64,000 nucleotides of DNA, from NCBI GenBank assembly GCA_003194435.1, contig PQXC01000009.1, forward strand, positions 1 through 64,000, written 5' to 3'. A program made the position numbers and the translations under genes. Of the stretch, positions 1 through 7,980 are shown piece after piece. The notes beneath the pieces are model-generated. The model was not told the origin of the DNA. It saw only the letters and a program-made list of their open reading frames with translations, and ran no database searches. The stretch is from Candidatus Methanophagaceae archaeon. GTDB lineage: Archaea > Halobacteriota > Syntropharchaeia > Alkanophagales > Methanospirareceae. How positions within the stretch are numbered: the stretch's first letter is position 1; every line of letters begins with the position of its first letter.

Positions 1-108
1 AAGGTCACAAAAATTGTTGAAAAGAGTGGAAGAGAGTACTTCGCTAAGATCCCGAAGAGAGCAAGACGGATGTGTTCATTGTTCCCTGAGGTTCTACCTA
101 TGGGTTAA
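1..108 (+). pseudogene. Possible 3' end of an unidentified gene cut by the window edge
   Basis: Frame 1 is open from the first base to a TAA at 106-108 and gives 35 residues with a basic segment (KIPKRARRM). No family is recognised. It could be the tail of a gene lying outside the window or a chance frame. The 84-aa ORF in the track that covers the same bases in another frame has no coherent protein character and was not preferred. Confidence 0.15.
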
Positions 109-117
109 CTTGCGGAG

Positions 118-297
118 TTACGGTTTCATAGAATACCCCAAGCCTCTTCTTTCTATCCAAATTCTTGCTGTTCTTCCAAGGCGCACCTTTCCATTGACCC
201 ATCTTCTAATATCGAAAAGTTCCCTTGCCTCAACATTTGAAAGAATGAATATCCACTCACAGGTGTAAAAATCAAATTCGTTACAGCCCCCTTTAAT
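118..297 (-). pseudogene. Possible gene remnant without a start codon
   Basis: The minus strand is open for about 59 codons from just after a TGA (298-300) to a TAA at 118-120. The residues are protein-like, with CEWIFILSNVEARELFDI followed by a basic stretch containing GRTARIWIERRG. No ATG, GTG or TTG lies near its beginning, so if it is real it is the 3' remnant of a decayed gene. The family is not recognised. With the preceding entry it fills the otherwise gene-free first 350 bases. Confidence 0.2.
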
Positions 298-352
298 TCA
301 ATATTGAAGCGGGGCTAAAATAAATTTAAATTAAAGATGAGATGGTGGTAAT

Positions 353-1201
353 ATGGTAACAATAACCTGGCTAAGGGATTTCATCTTCGACTATTATATC
401 AATCCGATAATCCATGACACGGGCTATAATCCTGTAAATACACTAACATGGGCTCTGGTACTTGCCCCGCTCTGTCTCATACTCGTCTTGAAGCTGCTAA
501 GGAGATTCGGTGTTGCGATAGATGAAGCTTTTATCGCCGCTGTATCACCTTACATACTCCTTGGCGCTGTTCTTCGCGTCATAGAGGATGCTGAGTTAAT
601 ATCACCCCCAATTAGTTATATGCTGATCTCACCGCTCATATATCTGCTACTCATCATGTATGTTATCTCATTGCTACTCATCACTTATAAACTGTGCCAC
701 AGGCGCTATAAACTTGTATTCGCCTCTATCGGCTTGATATCGCTCATCGCAACTCTGGCAATTATAATTGTATTCAATCACGTTCACGAGCATTTGTGGC
801 TACCATGGGTTATACCCGCGGTTATTGGCATCTCTGGCACGATTACATCTATAATCTATGCGATAGGAACAAAATTGCATCTGCACTTCCTCCATAGCAG
901 ACTGAGCCTCGCTGCACTTGGTGCACACATGCTCGATGCCGCTTCATCTTATATCGGCATTGACCTCCTCGGCTATCATGGGAAACACGTGTTAGAGAAT
1001 CTTATAGTCTCTCATACGGGCACAGCAGCAGGTATGTTCATCCTCAAGCTCGGGATACTCATCCCCGTGCTATATATACTCGATACCCAGCTCGGAGACG
1101 ATAGTGATACAGAGCTCAGGAATATCTTATTGCTTGCCATCATCATCGTCGGTCTTGGACCCGCCACCAGGAACACCCTCAGGATTGCTCTTGGTATTTG
1201 A
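353..1201 (+). CDS. DUF63 family integral membrane protein
   Basis: A 282-aa polytopic protein with about seven or eight hydrophobic segments spread over its whole length and short charged loops, among them LKLLRRFGVAIDEAFIAAVSP and the acidic loop DTQLGDDSDTEL. Composition, length and the opening WLRDFIFDYYINPI match the archaeal DUF63 membrane family, whose function is unknown. A GGTGG element sits just before the ATG. The gene ends 9 bases before the stop of the convergent rfcS, so the two share a terminator region. No enzymatic motif is visible. The family call is firm; the role is open. Confidence 0.85.
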   Translation: MVTITWLRDFIFDYYINPIIHDTGYNPVNTLTWALVLAPLCLILVLKLLRRFGVAIDEAFIAAVSPYILLGAVLRVIEDAELISPPISYMLISPLIYLLLIMYVISLLLITYKLCHRRYKLVFASIGLISLIATLAIIIVFNHVHEHLWLPWVIPAVIGISGTITSIIYAIGTKLHLHFLHSRLSLAALGAHMLDAASSYIGIDLLGYHGKHVLENLIVSHTGTAAGMFILKLGILIPVLYILDTQLGDDSDTELRNILLLAIIIVGLGPATRNTLRIALGI

Positions 1202-1210
1202 TTTGACCTT

Positions 1211-2191
1211 TTAGCCTCTACCTCGAGTCCCAGCGAGGAAGAAAGAAGCTATGAGTGCATCAAGCTGGATTCTCTCATTTGCACCCTCTGTTATCCTGAA
1301 GTCTGCTTCCCCTATTCTATCCATCAATTCCACCTTCTTACGTGCCGGAATATCCATACTTATCACCAGCCGGTGCATCTGTGCCAGTATCTCATCGCCT
1401 GAGACACCTCTATCGAGTAATTCCGCGAGCTTATCAAGAGCAGTCATAAAACTGCCGTTCATTGCCTCTTTTATCAACCCCTCTATCTCTTCCGGTCGCG
1501 CCATTGCCGTTAGCCCGTAGACCATCTCCGGTCTTATCTCTTTGCTCAGCACTGCTGCACTTTGAAGCGCGTTTATCGCACGCCGCATATCTCCCATTGC
1601 CACATAGGTTATGGCATCTATACTGGCATCAGAGAGCTTCAAACCCTCCTTATCTGCAATGTAGGCTATACGAGCGGCGATAGCATCATCGGGTAGCTGT
1701 TTGAACCTGTATACCGAGCATCGAGATTGTATAGGCTCTATAATCTTAGAAGAGTAGTTACAACTGAGAATAAACCTGCAGGTGCCTGAGTATCGCTCCA
1801 TTGTCCTCCTTAACGCCGATTGCGCCGCATCTGTCAGTGCATCCGCTTCATCAAGGAAGATTATCTTGAATGCCGAATCGCCGATTGGCATGGTTCTCGC
1901 GAAGTTCTTTATCCTGTTGCGAACAACCTCTATACCGCGCTCATCCGATGCGTTCAACTCCGTGAAGTTCTCTGACCATGTATCACCAAATAGCTCCCGT
2001 GCCAGTGCGACCGCGGCAGCAGTCTTGCCCACACCCGCGGGTCCTGAGAATATCAGGTGCGGTAGATTCCTCTTCTCCACATACGATTTGAGGTTGCGTA
2101 TTATATGCGGTTGCCCTACTACCTCATCCAGTCGCCATGGTCGGTATTTCTCGATCCATATCTCCTCTCGCTGCATCTGCTCTGCTTCCAC
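1211..2191 (-). CDS. rfcS: Replication factor C small subunit (clamp loader ATPase)
   Basis: RfcS forms the AAA+ core of the clamp loader that opens PCNA and places it on primer-template junctions. The 326-aa protein has the full family architecture: Walker A GPAGVGKT at residues 50-57, Walker B with DEAD at 114-117, the SRC arginine-finger motif at 156-158, and a C-terminal collar domain. The start at [19 protein letters not shown] fits the usual N-terminus, because the conserved W-EKYRP box follows within 20 residues. The partner PCNA gene is in this window at 27730-28479, but rfcL is not seen. It is transcribed divergently from the MarC gene, with 45 bases between the starts. Confidence 0.97.
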   Translation of the reverse strand: MEAEQMQREEIWIEKYRPWRLDEVVGQPHIIRNLKSYVEKRNLPHLIFSGPAGVGKTAAAVALARELFGDTWSENFTELNASDERGIEVVRNRIKNFARTMPIGDSAFKIIFLDEADALTDAAQSALRRTMERYSGTCRFILSCNYSSKIIEPIQSRCSVYRFKQLPDDAIAARIAYIADKEGLKLSDASIDAITYVAMGDMRRAINALQSAAVLSKEIRPEMVYGLTAMARPEEIEGLIKEAMNGSFMTALDKLAELLDRGVSGDEILAQMHRLVISMDIPARKKVELMDRIGEADFRITEGANERIQLDALIASFFLAGTRGRG

Positions 2192-2236
2192 CCCTTTAAT
2201 AAATAATAAGAAGTGAACTAAGTAATAATATCGTTC

Positions 2237-2839
2237 ATGATATGGATAGACATGGATATGAGCCTGGAGCTGGTAAAGGCGTTCATCACTCTATTTGTGG
2301 TTATGGACCCGCCGGGAAATGTCCCCATCTTCATCGCGGTAACCCGGGTTATGGGAAAAGAAGCACGTAAGAGGGAGCTTAACCATGCGGTTGTGGTTGC
2401 GACATTGCTGCTACTTCTATTCGCATTCCTCGGCAAGTTCGTGCTCGATGTTCTGAATATAAGTCTGGATAGTTTCATGGTGGCAGGAGGAATTCTACTC
2501 CTCCTCGTATCCTTTGACCTTCTGCGTGAGCATAAATATCTGATAAAGGAGGCGGGCAGGGGGATAGGTGCAGTGCCAATAGGGACACCTCTACTCGCCG
2601 GTCCGGGCGCTATAACAACTGTTATGGTGATCATACAATCCCGAGGTCCTTTTGTTGCTTTATTTGCTATATTCTCCGCTATTATTGCCACTAAATTGAT
2701 ATTGGGGCAGTCAGAGCGAATATATAAGGTAATGGGCAGTGAAGGTTCAGAGGTGTTGAGTCGTGTGATGGGGATACTGGTAGCTGCTATTGCTATACAG
2801 TTCATCAGGGACGGGATTGTCGGTATGATTAAGGTTTAA
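2237..2839 (+). CDS. MarC family (UPF0056) membrane protein
   Basis: A 200-aa protein with about six transmembrane segments. The signature near the N-terminus, [18 protein letters not shown], and the [16 protein letters not shown] loop in the middle are characteristic of the MarC/NAAT family of predicted small-solute transporters. Despite the name, MarC is not an established multidrug exporter and the substrate is unknown. Three in-frame ATGs (2237, 2252, 2258) lie before the first conserved helix, so the start may be a few codons later. The minus-strand ORF over the same bases is a shadow. Confidence 0.88.
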   Translation: MIWIDMDMSLELVKAFITLFVVMDPPGNVPIFIAVTRVMGKEARKRELNHAVVVATLLLLLFAFLGKFVLDVLNISLDSFMVAGGILLLLVSFDLLREHKYLIKEAGRGIGAVPIGTPLLAGPGAITTVMVIIQSRGPFVALFAIFSAIIATKLILGQSERIYKVMGSEGSEVLSRVMGILVAAIAIQFIRDGIVGMIKV

Positions 2840-3021
2840 GAAAAAGTTATGCTGGTGATTGTGATAAATGAAGAGAAAACGCGACGCACAAAAAGATACA
2901 ACATACTTTGTTATAACAAACTTTTTGGAGGTAGCATCAAAAATAAAAAATCGAATAGCTTTTATACGTACAGACCCTGTACTTAAGCATGGGGTATGTG
3001 ACTTAAAGGAGGTGAGAAGAT
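2840..3021 (+). promoter_or_regulatory. Leader of the 2TM gene with TATA-like box, palindrome and strong Shine-Dalgarno
   Basis: This 180-base gap holds a perfect 14-bp palindrome (TTTGTTATAACAAA, 2907-2920), a TATA-like AGCTTTTATACG near 2957-2968, and AAAGGAGGTGA at about 3005-3015, well spaced for the ATG at 3022. The palindrome upstream of the TATA box could be an operator. A 65-codon ORF (2868-3065) crosses the region and overlaps the next gene; I regard it as chance. Confidence 0.45.
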
Positions 3022-3330
3022 ATGGCAGAAGAAGTTTCATTAGAGGAATACAAAAAGGCATATAGGGAAGTAGTGTCGGAGGAGGAGAAAAGAGACTTTT
3101 TAGTTCATCTGGTAGTGTACGTGCTGGTTAACGCTATGTTGATAGCTATTAACTTCATATATTCTCCCGAGGCTATCTGGTTCTTTTATCCACTCATAGG
3201 TTGGGGAATAGGTATATCAATACACTATCTATCCGGTGTTCGCTGGATACAAAAAGAGCTTGAGGAGAAGGAAGCTAAAGCGGAATATAAGGCGAGGGAA
3301 GCTAAGGGCTTAAATCTCCAAAGCACGTAA
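3022..3330 (+). CDS. Small 2TM-domain membrane protein
   Basis: A 102-aa protein with an acidic N-terminal helix, two transmembrane segments (roughly residues 28-46 and 53-72) and a charged C-terminal helix rich in E and K. The pattern FLVHLVVYVLVNAMLI, then WFFYPLIGWGIGISIHYL, is that of the 2TM domain family, which often accompanies histidine kinases or stands alone. No function is assigned to solitary members. It has the clearest Shine-Dalgarno sequence in this part of the window. The last codons (LNLQST) and the bases after them recur at 4066-4096, upstream of the second STT3-like copy, showing that the downstream tandem duplication took in the end of this gene. Confidence 0.75.
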   Translation: MAEEVSLEEYKKAYREVVSEEEKRDFLVHLVVYVLVNAMLIAINFIYSPEAIWFFYPLIGWGIGISIHYLSGVRWIQKELEEKEAKAEYKAREAKGLNLQST

Positions 3331-3346
3331 ATTGAGAATAGAAAAA

Positions 3347-4000
3347 ATGAAGCGAAAAATCGCCATCGGTATTGCGGCTGTTGCTGTAGCGATAATGCCA
3401 ATGGCATTAACATGGATGTGGTTGGATTTCTGTGACATGCAGTCTTTGAAATGGGAAATCCAGGACGAAAAATTGTATGAGGGCTTTTCATGGCTGTCCA
3501 ATAACACGAAAGAAGGTGAAACGGTATTAGCATGGTGGGACTATGCGGATGGAATCGAGAAGATAGGGCGTAGGAAAGTGGTGATAAGAGAAGCTTCGAG
3601 GAACATCAAAGAAACAATCGCCGGCAGACAGAAATATCCCTGGAGCTGGATTGAATATGAATTGTGGTATCCCTATGAATCTGAAGATAAGGTCAGGGAC
3701 GTTGCCAACTTCTTTATTGCCGAAAATTCCAATGAGTCCATGAGCATAGCGAGAAAGTACGGAGCTAATTATGTGCTTGTGATCTATCCAGATGATATAT
3801 GGAAATTCCCTGCGATAGTATTGGCTTCTGGAAACGAGCCCGGAGATTACATCACCGGAAATTTAACCATCGAGAGTATAGAAAGAAGAGAAGTTGTGAA
3901 GAAAGAAACAGTTGGAATAAAAATGATTTACGGCGATAACGTTGAAGGATTTGAGAAAGTGTTCGATAACAGGAAAATGAGAATCTACAAGTTAAAATAA
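3347..4000 (+). CDS. Membrane-anchored STT3/AglB C-terminal-domain-like protein, copy 1
   Basis: About 217 residues: one N-terminal transmembrane segment (residues 4-25), then a globular, presumably extracytoplasmic domain. Residues 48-70 read FSWLSNNT...VLAWWDYADGI, very like the WWDYG acceptor-recognition motif and its lead-in in the C-terminal domain of oligosaccharyltransferase STT3/AglB. The later stretch ANYVLVIYPDDIWKFPAIV also recalls that family. The multi-spanning catalytic half is absent, so it cannot be a complete transferase; it may be an accessory or decoy domain. I chose ATG 3347 over the track's TTG 3332 because only the ATG context is conserved in copy 2. It sits 16 bases after the 2TM gene, probably in one operon. 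Confidence 0.7.
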   Translation: MKRKIAIGIAAVAVAIMPMALTWMWLDFCDMQSLKWEIQDEKLYEGFSWLSNNTKEGETVLAWWDYADGIEKIGRRKVVIREASRNIKETIAGRQKYPWSWIEYELWYPYESEDKVRDVANFFIAENSNESMSIARKYGANYVLVIYPDDIWKFPAIVLASGNEPGDYITGNLTIESIERREVVKKETVGIKMIYGDNVEGFEKVFDNRKMRIYKLK

Positions 4001-4102
4001 AAAAGGCGAAAAGGCAAGCACACAAAGGGATGCCCCGGAATTTCAAGTGTGGCATAAGTGGAGCTTAAATCTCCAAAGCACGTAAATTGAGAATAGGGAA
4101 AA

Positions 4103-4762
4103 ATGAAACGAAAAATCGTCATCGGTATTGCGGCTGTTGCTGTAGCGATAGTAGCAATGGCATTAATAGGGATGTGGTTGGATTTCTGCAATTTGGAGGC
4201 TGTAAAGTGGCATATTGGAGGACCAAAGGGCGAAGAAGGCTATGAATGGCTGACTAATAACACCGAAGGTAATGCAACCGTTCTGGCATGGTGGGACTAT
4301 GCAGACGGCATACAAGCGATCAGTCACAGGAAAGTAGTAATAAAAGAAGCTTCTGAGAATATTAAAGAGACTATTGCTCCTTATAATTCTCCTGGGCGAC
4401 CATGGAGGAAAATTGAATATGAGTTATGGTATCCTTTTGAGTCAGAGGATAAGGTCAGGGACGTTGCCAACTTCTTTATTGCCGAAAATTCCAATGAGTC
4501 CATAAGAATAGCGAGAAACTACGGAGCTAATTATGTGCTTGTGATCTATCCAGATGATATATGGAAATTCCCTGCGATAGTATTGGCTTCCGGGAACGAG
4601 CCCGACGATTACATCACCGGAAATTTCACCATCGAGAGTATAGAAAGAAGAGAAGTTGTGAAGAAAGAAACAGTTGGAATAAAAATGATTTACGGCGACA
4701 ATGTTGAAGGATTTGAGAAAGTGTTCGATAACAGGAAAATGAGAATCTACAAGTTAAAATAA
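4103..4762 (+). CDS. Membrane-anchored STT3/AglB C-terminal-domain-like protein, copy 2
   Basis: This 219-aa paralogue of the preceding gene has the same layout: N-terminal membrane anchor, NNTEGNATVLAWWDYADGI near residue 65, and an almost identical last 115 residues. The central part (about residues 28-110) has diverged in both protein and synonymous codons, while both flanks are nearly identical at DNA level. This mosaic is best explained by an old duplication followed by gene conversion of the ends. The sequence before its ATG carries a fossil of the 2TM gene's last codons. A hairpin-plus-T-tract terminator follows at 4831-4870. Its function is as uncertain as that of copy 1. Confidence 0.7.
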   Translation: MKRKIVIGIAAVAVAIVAMALIGMWLDFCNLEAVKWHIGGPKGEEGYEWLTNNTEGNATVLAWWDYADGIQAISHRKVVIKEASENIKETIAPYNSPGRPWRKIEYELWYPFESEDKVRDVANFFIAENSNESIRIARNYGANYVLVIYPDDIWKFPAIVLASGNEPDDYITGNFTIESIERREVVKKETVGIKMIYGDNVEGFEKVFDNRKMRIYKLK

Positions 4763-4830
4763 AAATAAAAGACTAAAGACCAAGGTGGAGAGGATGGAGA
4801 GGGGCATTTGCAGTCGGAATAGGAATAGGA

Positions 4831-4870
4831 AATGTCTTCTGACATTCTTTTATATTTTTATAATTTTTTC
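4831..4870 (+). terminator. Hairpin with T-rich tail after the duplicated genes
   Basis: The sequence AATGTC-TTCT-GACATT forms a six-pair stem with a four-base loop and is followed by CTTTTATATTTTTATAATTTTTT. Its position, between copy 2 and the opposing HEPN-like ORF, suits a terminator for the forward operon. Confidence 0.5.
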
Positions 4871-4907
4871 TGAATATTACACTATCCGTGAACGCAGACT
4901 ATTGATA

Positions 4908-5222
4908 TTATGAACCATTGTTTTCAACCACACCAAAAGAAGTAATTTCCTTTTGCTTGTTCATCAAATTTTTAAGGCTTCTTATTGTAGATATAACCTC
5001 AAGTTTTTCTCTTGTTCCAAACTCGCCTCTGGCATGCGCTACGGGGTCTCTTACATCTTTTAAGATATTCAATCTTGCCAATAACCACTCTTTGTCACTA
5101 AATATTTTTGAGAAAATATTTGTCCAATTCTCTTTATCAGTTAATATGAATTGATAATGCTGGAAACCTAAACAGTCTAAAGGTCTCACTATTCGTCCTT
5201 TCCTCTCTTCCTTCCTTGCCAA
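4908..5222 (-). CDS. HEPN-domain-like small protein overlapping the RNase HIII gene
   Basis: A 104-residue ORF ending at 4908. The C-terminal half, LKDVRDPVAHARGEF followed by two helices, resembles HEPN domains, in which an R-x4-6-H motif (here RDPVAH, Rx4H) forms the ribonuclease active site. The only available start is TTG 5222, which lies inside the last codons of the RNase HIII gene in another frame and lacks a Shine-Dalgarno. The frame stays open upstream for about 28 codons without a start. It may therefore be translationally coupled, produced by frameshifting from the RNase HIII gene, or the remnant of a larger HEPN protein. The HEPN assignment is by motif and helical pattern only. 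Confidence 0.5.
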   Translation of the reverse strand: MARKEERKGRIVRPLDCLGFQHYQFILTDKENWTNIFSKIFSDKEWLLARLNILKDVRDPVAHARGEFGTREKLEVISTIRSLKNLMNKQKEITSFGVVENNGS

Positions 5223-6145
5223 TTTTTCGCATTTACCTGTGGGACAAATCCACCTGTAATCTCTCGGGTTATCGAAAAATGAACCTTGGCAACATTTAAA
5301 AGAGCATCAACACCGTAATCTTTCACGAATTGTTTACCAAACTCTACTACATTCGAAGACCCCTTTGGGAATACCAAACCATAACTTTCACCCATCTCTC
5401 TTAATTTATAAATAAACTTATCTCGTGCTAATATCGAGGCTGTGGCAACAGCTAAATCCCGCTCAGCTCCTGGCACTTGAATTAACTCGATTTCTCTTCC
5501 TTTTCTCATTAAGGCATTTTCAATGTAACTTTGGTCTCCGAACTGATCAGCGATTGCCACTTTGCAGTCCCTTCCATTGCTCAATAAATTTTCTATCGCT
5601 CTTGCATGTCCCCATCCCAGAATCCTATTCTGATTACCCAATTTTTTGTATAAAAGATTGTATTTTATGGGTGAAATCCAGACGACTTCATATTTTTCTT
5701 TGTTTAGAATACTCCTGATTTTAAAAGCCATATTTGAAATACTCGTCTCACTAAGTGTTTTAGAATCTCTGACGCCAATTTTGGATAATTCCTTTTCCTC
5801 ATCTTCCGTGATTAAAACACCTGCAATTACTAAAGGTCCAAAGTAATCACCTTTCCCAGCTTCATCTGTGCCTATTCTGGTGCCTGAGGCATCTATGGGA
5901 GGATATTTCTTTTCTTTTTTCTTCACCTCCACAGCGCCTATTGATAACAGAAAAGCTTCTATTTCTCGAATCCGCTCTTTGTTGCTCCCGCCAAAAACGA
6001 CTTTGCCACTGTTATAGAGGTTAACGACAACATTATCCCCCCTTGCTAAAAATTCCTGATATGGTCGAGTTTCGAATGAGAAACATTTTTTCTCTAAATA
6101 CTCCCTCAGTTTATCCTTTTGCTCTTGTGTCAACTGGAGTGTCAT
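5189..6145 (-). CDS. rnhC: Ribonuclease HIII
   Basis: A 318-aa enzyme predicted to cleave the RNA strand of RNA-DNA hybrids. Residues 1-80 form the TBP-like substrate-binding domain that distinguishes RNase HIII from RNase HII. Then comes the catalytic core, opening with GTDEAGKGDYFGPLVIAG, which carries the first acidic residues, followed by VRDSKTLS and DQFGDQ. RNase HIII is mainly bacterial and most archaea rely on RNase HII, so horizontal acquisition is likely (inference). The gene overlaps the HEPN-like ORF at its 3' end by 34 bases. The T-rich sequence and phenylalanine/lysine-rich composition differ somewhat from flanking housekeeping genes. Confidence 0.9.
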   Translation of the reverse strand: MTLQLTQEQKDKLREYLEKKCFSFETRPYQEFLARGDNVVVNLYNSGKVVFGGSNKERIREIEAFLLSIGAVEVKKKEKKYPPIDASGTRIGTDEAGKGDYFGPLVIAGVLITEDEEKELSKIGVRDSKTLSETSISNMAFKIRSILNKEKYEVVWISPIKYNLLYKKLGNQNRILGWGHARAIENLLSNGRDCKVAIADQFGDQSYIENALMRKGREIELIQVPGAERDLAVATASILARDKFIYKLREMGESYGLVFPKGSSNVVEFGKQFVKDYGVDALLNVAKVHFSITREITGGFVPQVNAKNWQGRKRGKDE

Positions 6146-6272
6146 ACAGCTACCTTTCTACACAATTATATTCTTGCATTTGAATAATAGCTTTTATCTT
6201 CGTTCACTTTTCCAGTTTGCCAATAATCTTATAATCTTATGTGGCCACCAAATTAAATTGAGGCTGATGCTA

Positions 6273-6872
6273 ATGCCGAACAACATAGGGGAATGGATAT
6301 CTACTGGGGAAGGGGAATATGGTCTGCGGTGCATTACTGGCAAAGTCCGGATATCAGATGTTGACGAGTTCCTCGCTGTATTGAAGGCTATCGCCCATAG
6401 ATACTCCGTGACAATCCAGGCTATGGATGCAGAGCTGATAGCGGGAGAAGCGCATATAAAATCAGCAGTTCAGAAAGCATTGAGAGCAATACGTCAGGGT
6501 AACAGCATAACGAGCGATTTAAGTATGGAAGTGCTTTTATACGCAGCAGGCAGGAGACAGATAGAGAGGGCATTAGCAATGGGCGTCTCTACTGGTGATA
6601 ATAAGAAGATCGTCGTTGTTATTATTGATGTTGATAATAAGCATAAAGACTTGGATGCCATAGCCAGAGAGATAAAGCAACGGATCGGGCTGGAGGAGCA
6701 ACCAATAGAGGATCTGGAGTTGGAGAGTGAGACTGAGACTAACACAGAGGAGAAGCGGAATAAATTGATGCGGTTCTTTAATATCACTGATGCTGAGATA
6801 GAGGCAGTGGGTGAGCGTAAATTGAAGATGCTCGTTCTGGAACGAGTAGCATTATTAGAAGTGTATAAATGA
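6273..6872 (+). CDS. cgi121: KEOPS complex subunit Cgi121
   Basis: Cgi121 is the tRNA-binding, Bud32-interacting subunit of KEOPS, which makes the N6-threonylcarbamoyl modification at A37 of ANN-decoding tRNAs. The motifs AELIAGEAHIKSAVQKALRA and LSMEVLLYAAGRRQIERALAMGV match the family's helical core. A linker rich in Glu and Thr (about residues 145-165) precedes a C-terminal helical extension. I place the start at ATG 6273, preceded by GAGG at suitable spacing. The track's ATG 6174 would add 33 residues with no family match; ATG 6267 is also possible. Other KEOPS genes are not in the window. Confidence 0.85.
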   Translation: MPNNIGEWISTGEGEYGLRCITGKVRISDVDEFLAVLKAIAHRYSVTIQAMDAELIAGEAHIKSAVQKALRAIRQGNSITSDLSMEVLLYAAGRRQIERALAMGVSTGDNKKIVVVIIDVDNKHKDLDAIAREIKQRIGLEEQPIEDLELESETETNTEEKRNKLMRFFNITDAEIEAVGERKLKMLVLERVALLEVYK

Positions 6873-7019
6873 GAGATAAGTTACTTGAATTGAATTGAAA
6901 TTGAAATAAACAATATTTATACTGATTATTAAGGAGGTGTATTAATATTTTTTAAATTTGTTGTCAAAAAATGTATAGTTATAGCAACTTTTAAGTGACT
7001 CCTTCGGGATATATAATTC
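6873..7019 (+). promoter_or_regulatory. Intergenic region with nadA promoter
   Basis: AT-rich gap. A TATA-like CTTTTAAGT at 6988-6996 lies about 26 bases before 7020, which would make the nadA message nearly leaderless. An AAGGAGGTG at 6931-6939 looks like a perfect Shine-Dalgarno but no start codon follows it at usable spacing. Confidence 0.4.
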
Positions 7020-7949
7020 GTGGTTGAAATGGAGCCAAAAAAAATTGTAGATCGGATAGAGAGATTAAAGCGTGAGAAAAATGCGATTATACTCGCCCAT
7101 AACTATGAGAGACCGGAAGTGGTAGATATAGCAGATGTCGTTGGTGGCTCTGCAAGTCTAACAAGGGCAGCGCTGGATACGAGTGCAGATATGATAATTG
7201 TTTGTGGTGTTGATTTCATGGCAGAGACTGTGGCGGTACTGAATCCTGATAAGAAGGTGATCATGCCAGATAGGGGCGCGGTATGCCCGATGGCACAGCA
7301 ATTATTCGCAGAGGATCTGCTCGAAGCGAAGAAGAAGAATCCTGATGCTGAAGTACTCCTTTATATGAACACTTATGCAAAAGCCAAGACTCTTGCTGAT
7401 TGCGTTTGCACTTCGGGCAATGCATTGAGGATAGCGGAGAAAATGGATGGTGGATCACCAATAATATTCGGTCCTGACCGCGGTTTGTCGTATTATGTCA
7501 GCAAAAGAACGACAAAGGAGATCATTACGATCCCTGAATACGGATATTGCCCCGTACATCATCAAATAGCGCTTGAAGACCTGCTGAAGGCAAAAAAGGA
7601 GCATCCCGGAGTCAAAGTCGTTGGACACCCTGAGTGTACACCAGAGGTACAGGACCAGATGGATTATATAGGCTCGACGAGTGGGATAGTGGCATATTGC
7701 AGGGATGCAGATGAGGCAGAATTTCTTGTAGCTGCTGAAGTTGGATTGATGCACATGCTCAAGAAGGAAGCACCGGATAAGACCTTCTATCCTGTCTCTA
7801 ATACCACAGTCTGTACATTGATGAAGATGCCAACGTTGATGAAGGTAGAGGAGGCATTAGAGAAAGAGAAGCAGAGGATTGTTGTACCAAAAGAGATCGC
7901 AGCCGAGGCAAGGAGACCAATAGAGCGAATGCTGGAACTATCATTGTAA
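7020..7949 (+). CDS. nadA: Quinolinate synthase A
   Basis: NadA condenses iminoaspartate with dihydroxyacetone phosphate to give quinolinate, the precursor of NAD. The 309-aa protein has the three internally repeated Rossmann-like domains and conserved cysteines for the single [4Fe-4S] cluster: AVCPM (Cys89), GHPEC and TTVCTLMKM. The N-terminal ILAHNYERPEV motif binds the substrate. The start is GTG 7020 or ATG 7029; both precede the conserved region by a suitable length. No nadB-type aspartate oxidase or nadC is adjacent. It is convergent with the aspartate kinase gene. Confidence 0.96.
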   Translation: MVEMEPKKIVDRIERLKREKNAIILAHNYERPEVVDIADVVGGSASLTRAALDTSADMIIVCGVDFMAETVAVLNPDKKVIMPDRGAVCPMAQQLFAEDLLEAKKKNPDAEVLLYMNTYAKAKTLADCVCTSGNALRIAEKMDGGSPIIFGPDRGLSYYVSKRTTKEIITIPEYGYCPVHHQIALEDLLKAKKEHPGVKVVGHPECTPEVQDQMDYIGSTSGIVAYCRDADEAEFLVAAEVGLMHMLKKEAPDKTFYPVSNTTVCTLMKMPTLMKVEEALEKEKQRIVVPKEIAAEARRPIERMLELSL

Positions 7950-7980
7950 AGCTTACGCCTAGCCTACCCTTGCCCTACTG

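Larger units (their letters stand above)
3311..4762 (+). repeat. Tandem duplication of the STT3-like unit (about 755-762 bp period)
   Basis: Bases 3311-3420 recur at 4066-4175 (offset 755) and 3691-4000 recur at 4453-4762 (offset 762), with only scattered differences. The sequence between these blocks is much less similar and carries the 7-base indel difference. The left block contains the end of the 2TM gene, TAAATCTCCAAAGCACGTAA, in both copies. Confidence 0.85.

Noticed and set aside
2218-2805. 195-aa minus-strand ORF opposite the MarC gene
   Set aside because: Low-complexity Ser/Ile/Thr-rich antisense of a clear transporter gene; no domain character.
2868-3065. 65-aa ORF before the 2TM gene
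   Set aside because: Overlaps the 2TM start in another frame, lacks a Shine-Dalgarno, and its region contains the palindrome and TATA-like box.
6931-6939. Perfect Shine-Dalgarno AAGGAGGTG with a possible short ORF
   Set aside because: No ATG, GTG or TTG follows at usable spacing; the frame after it is under 20 codons.
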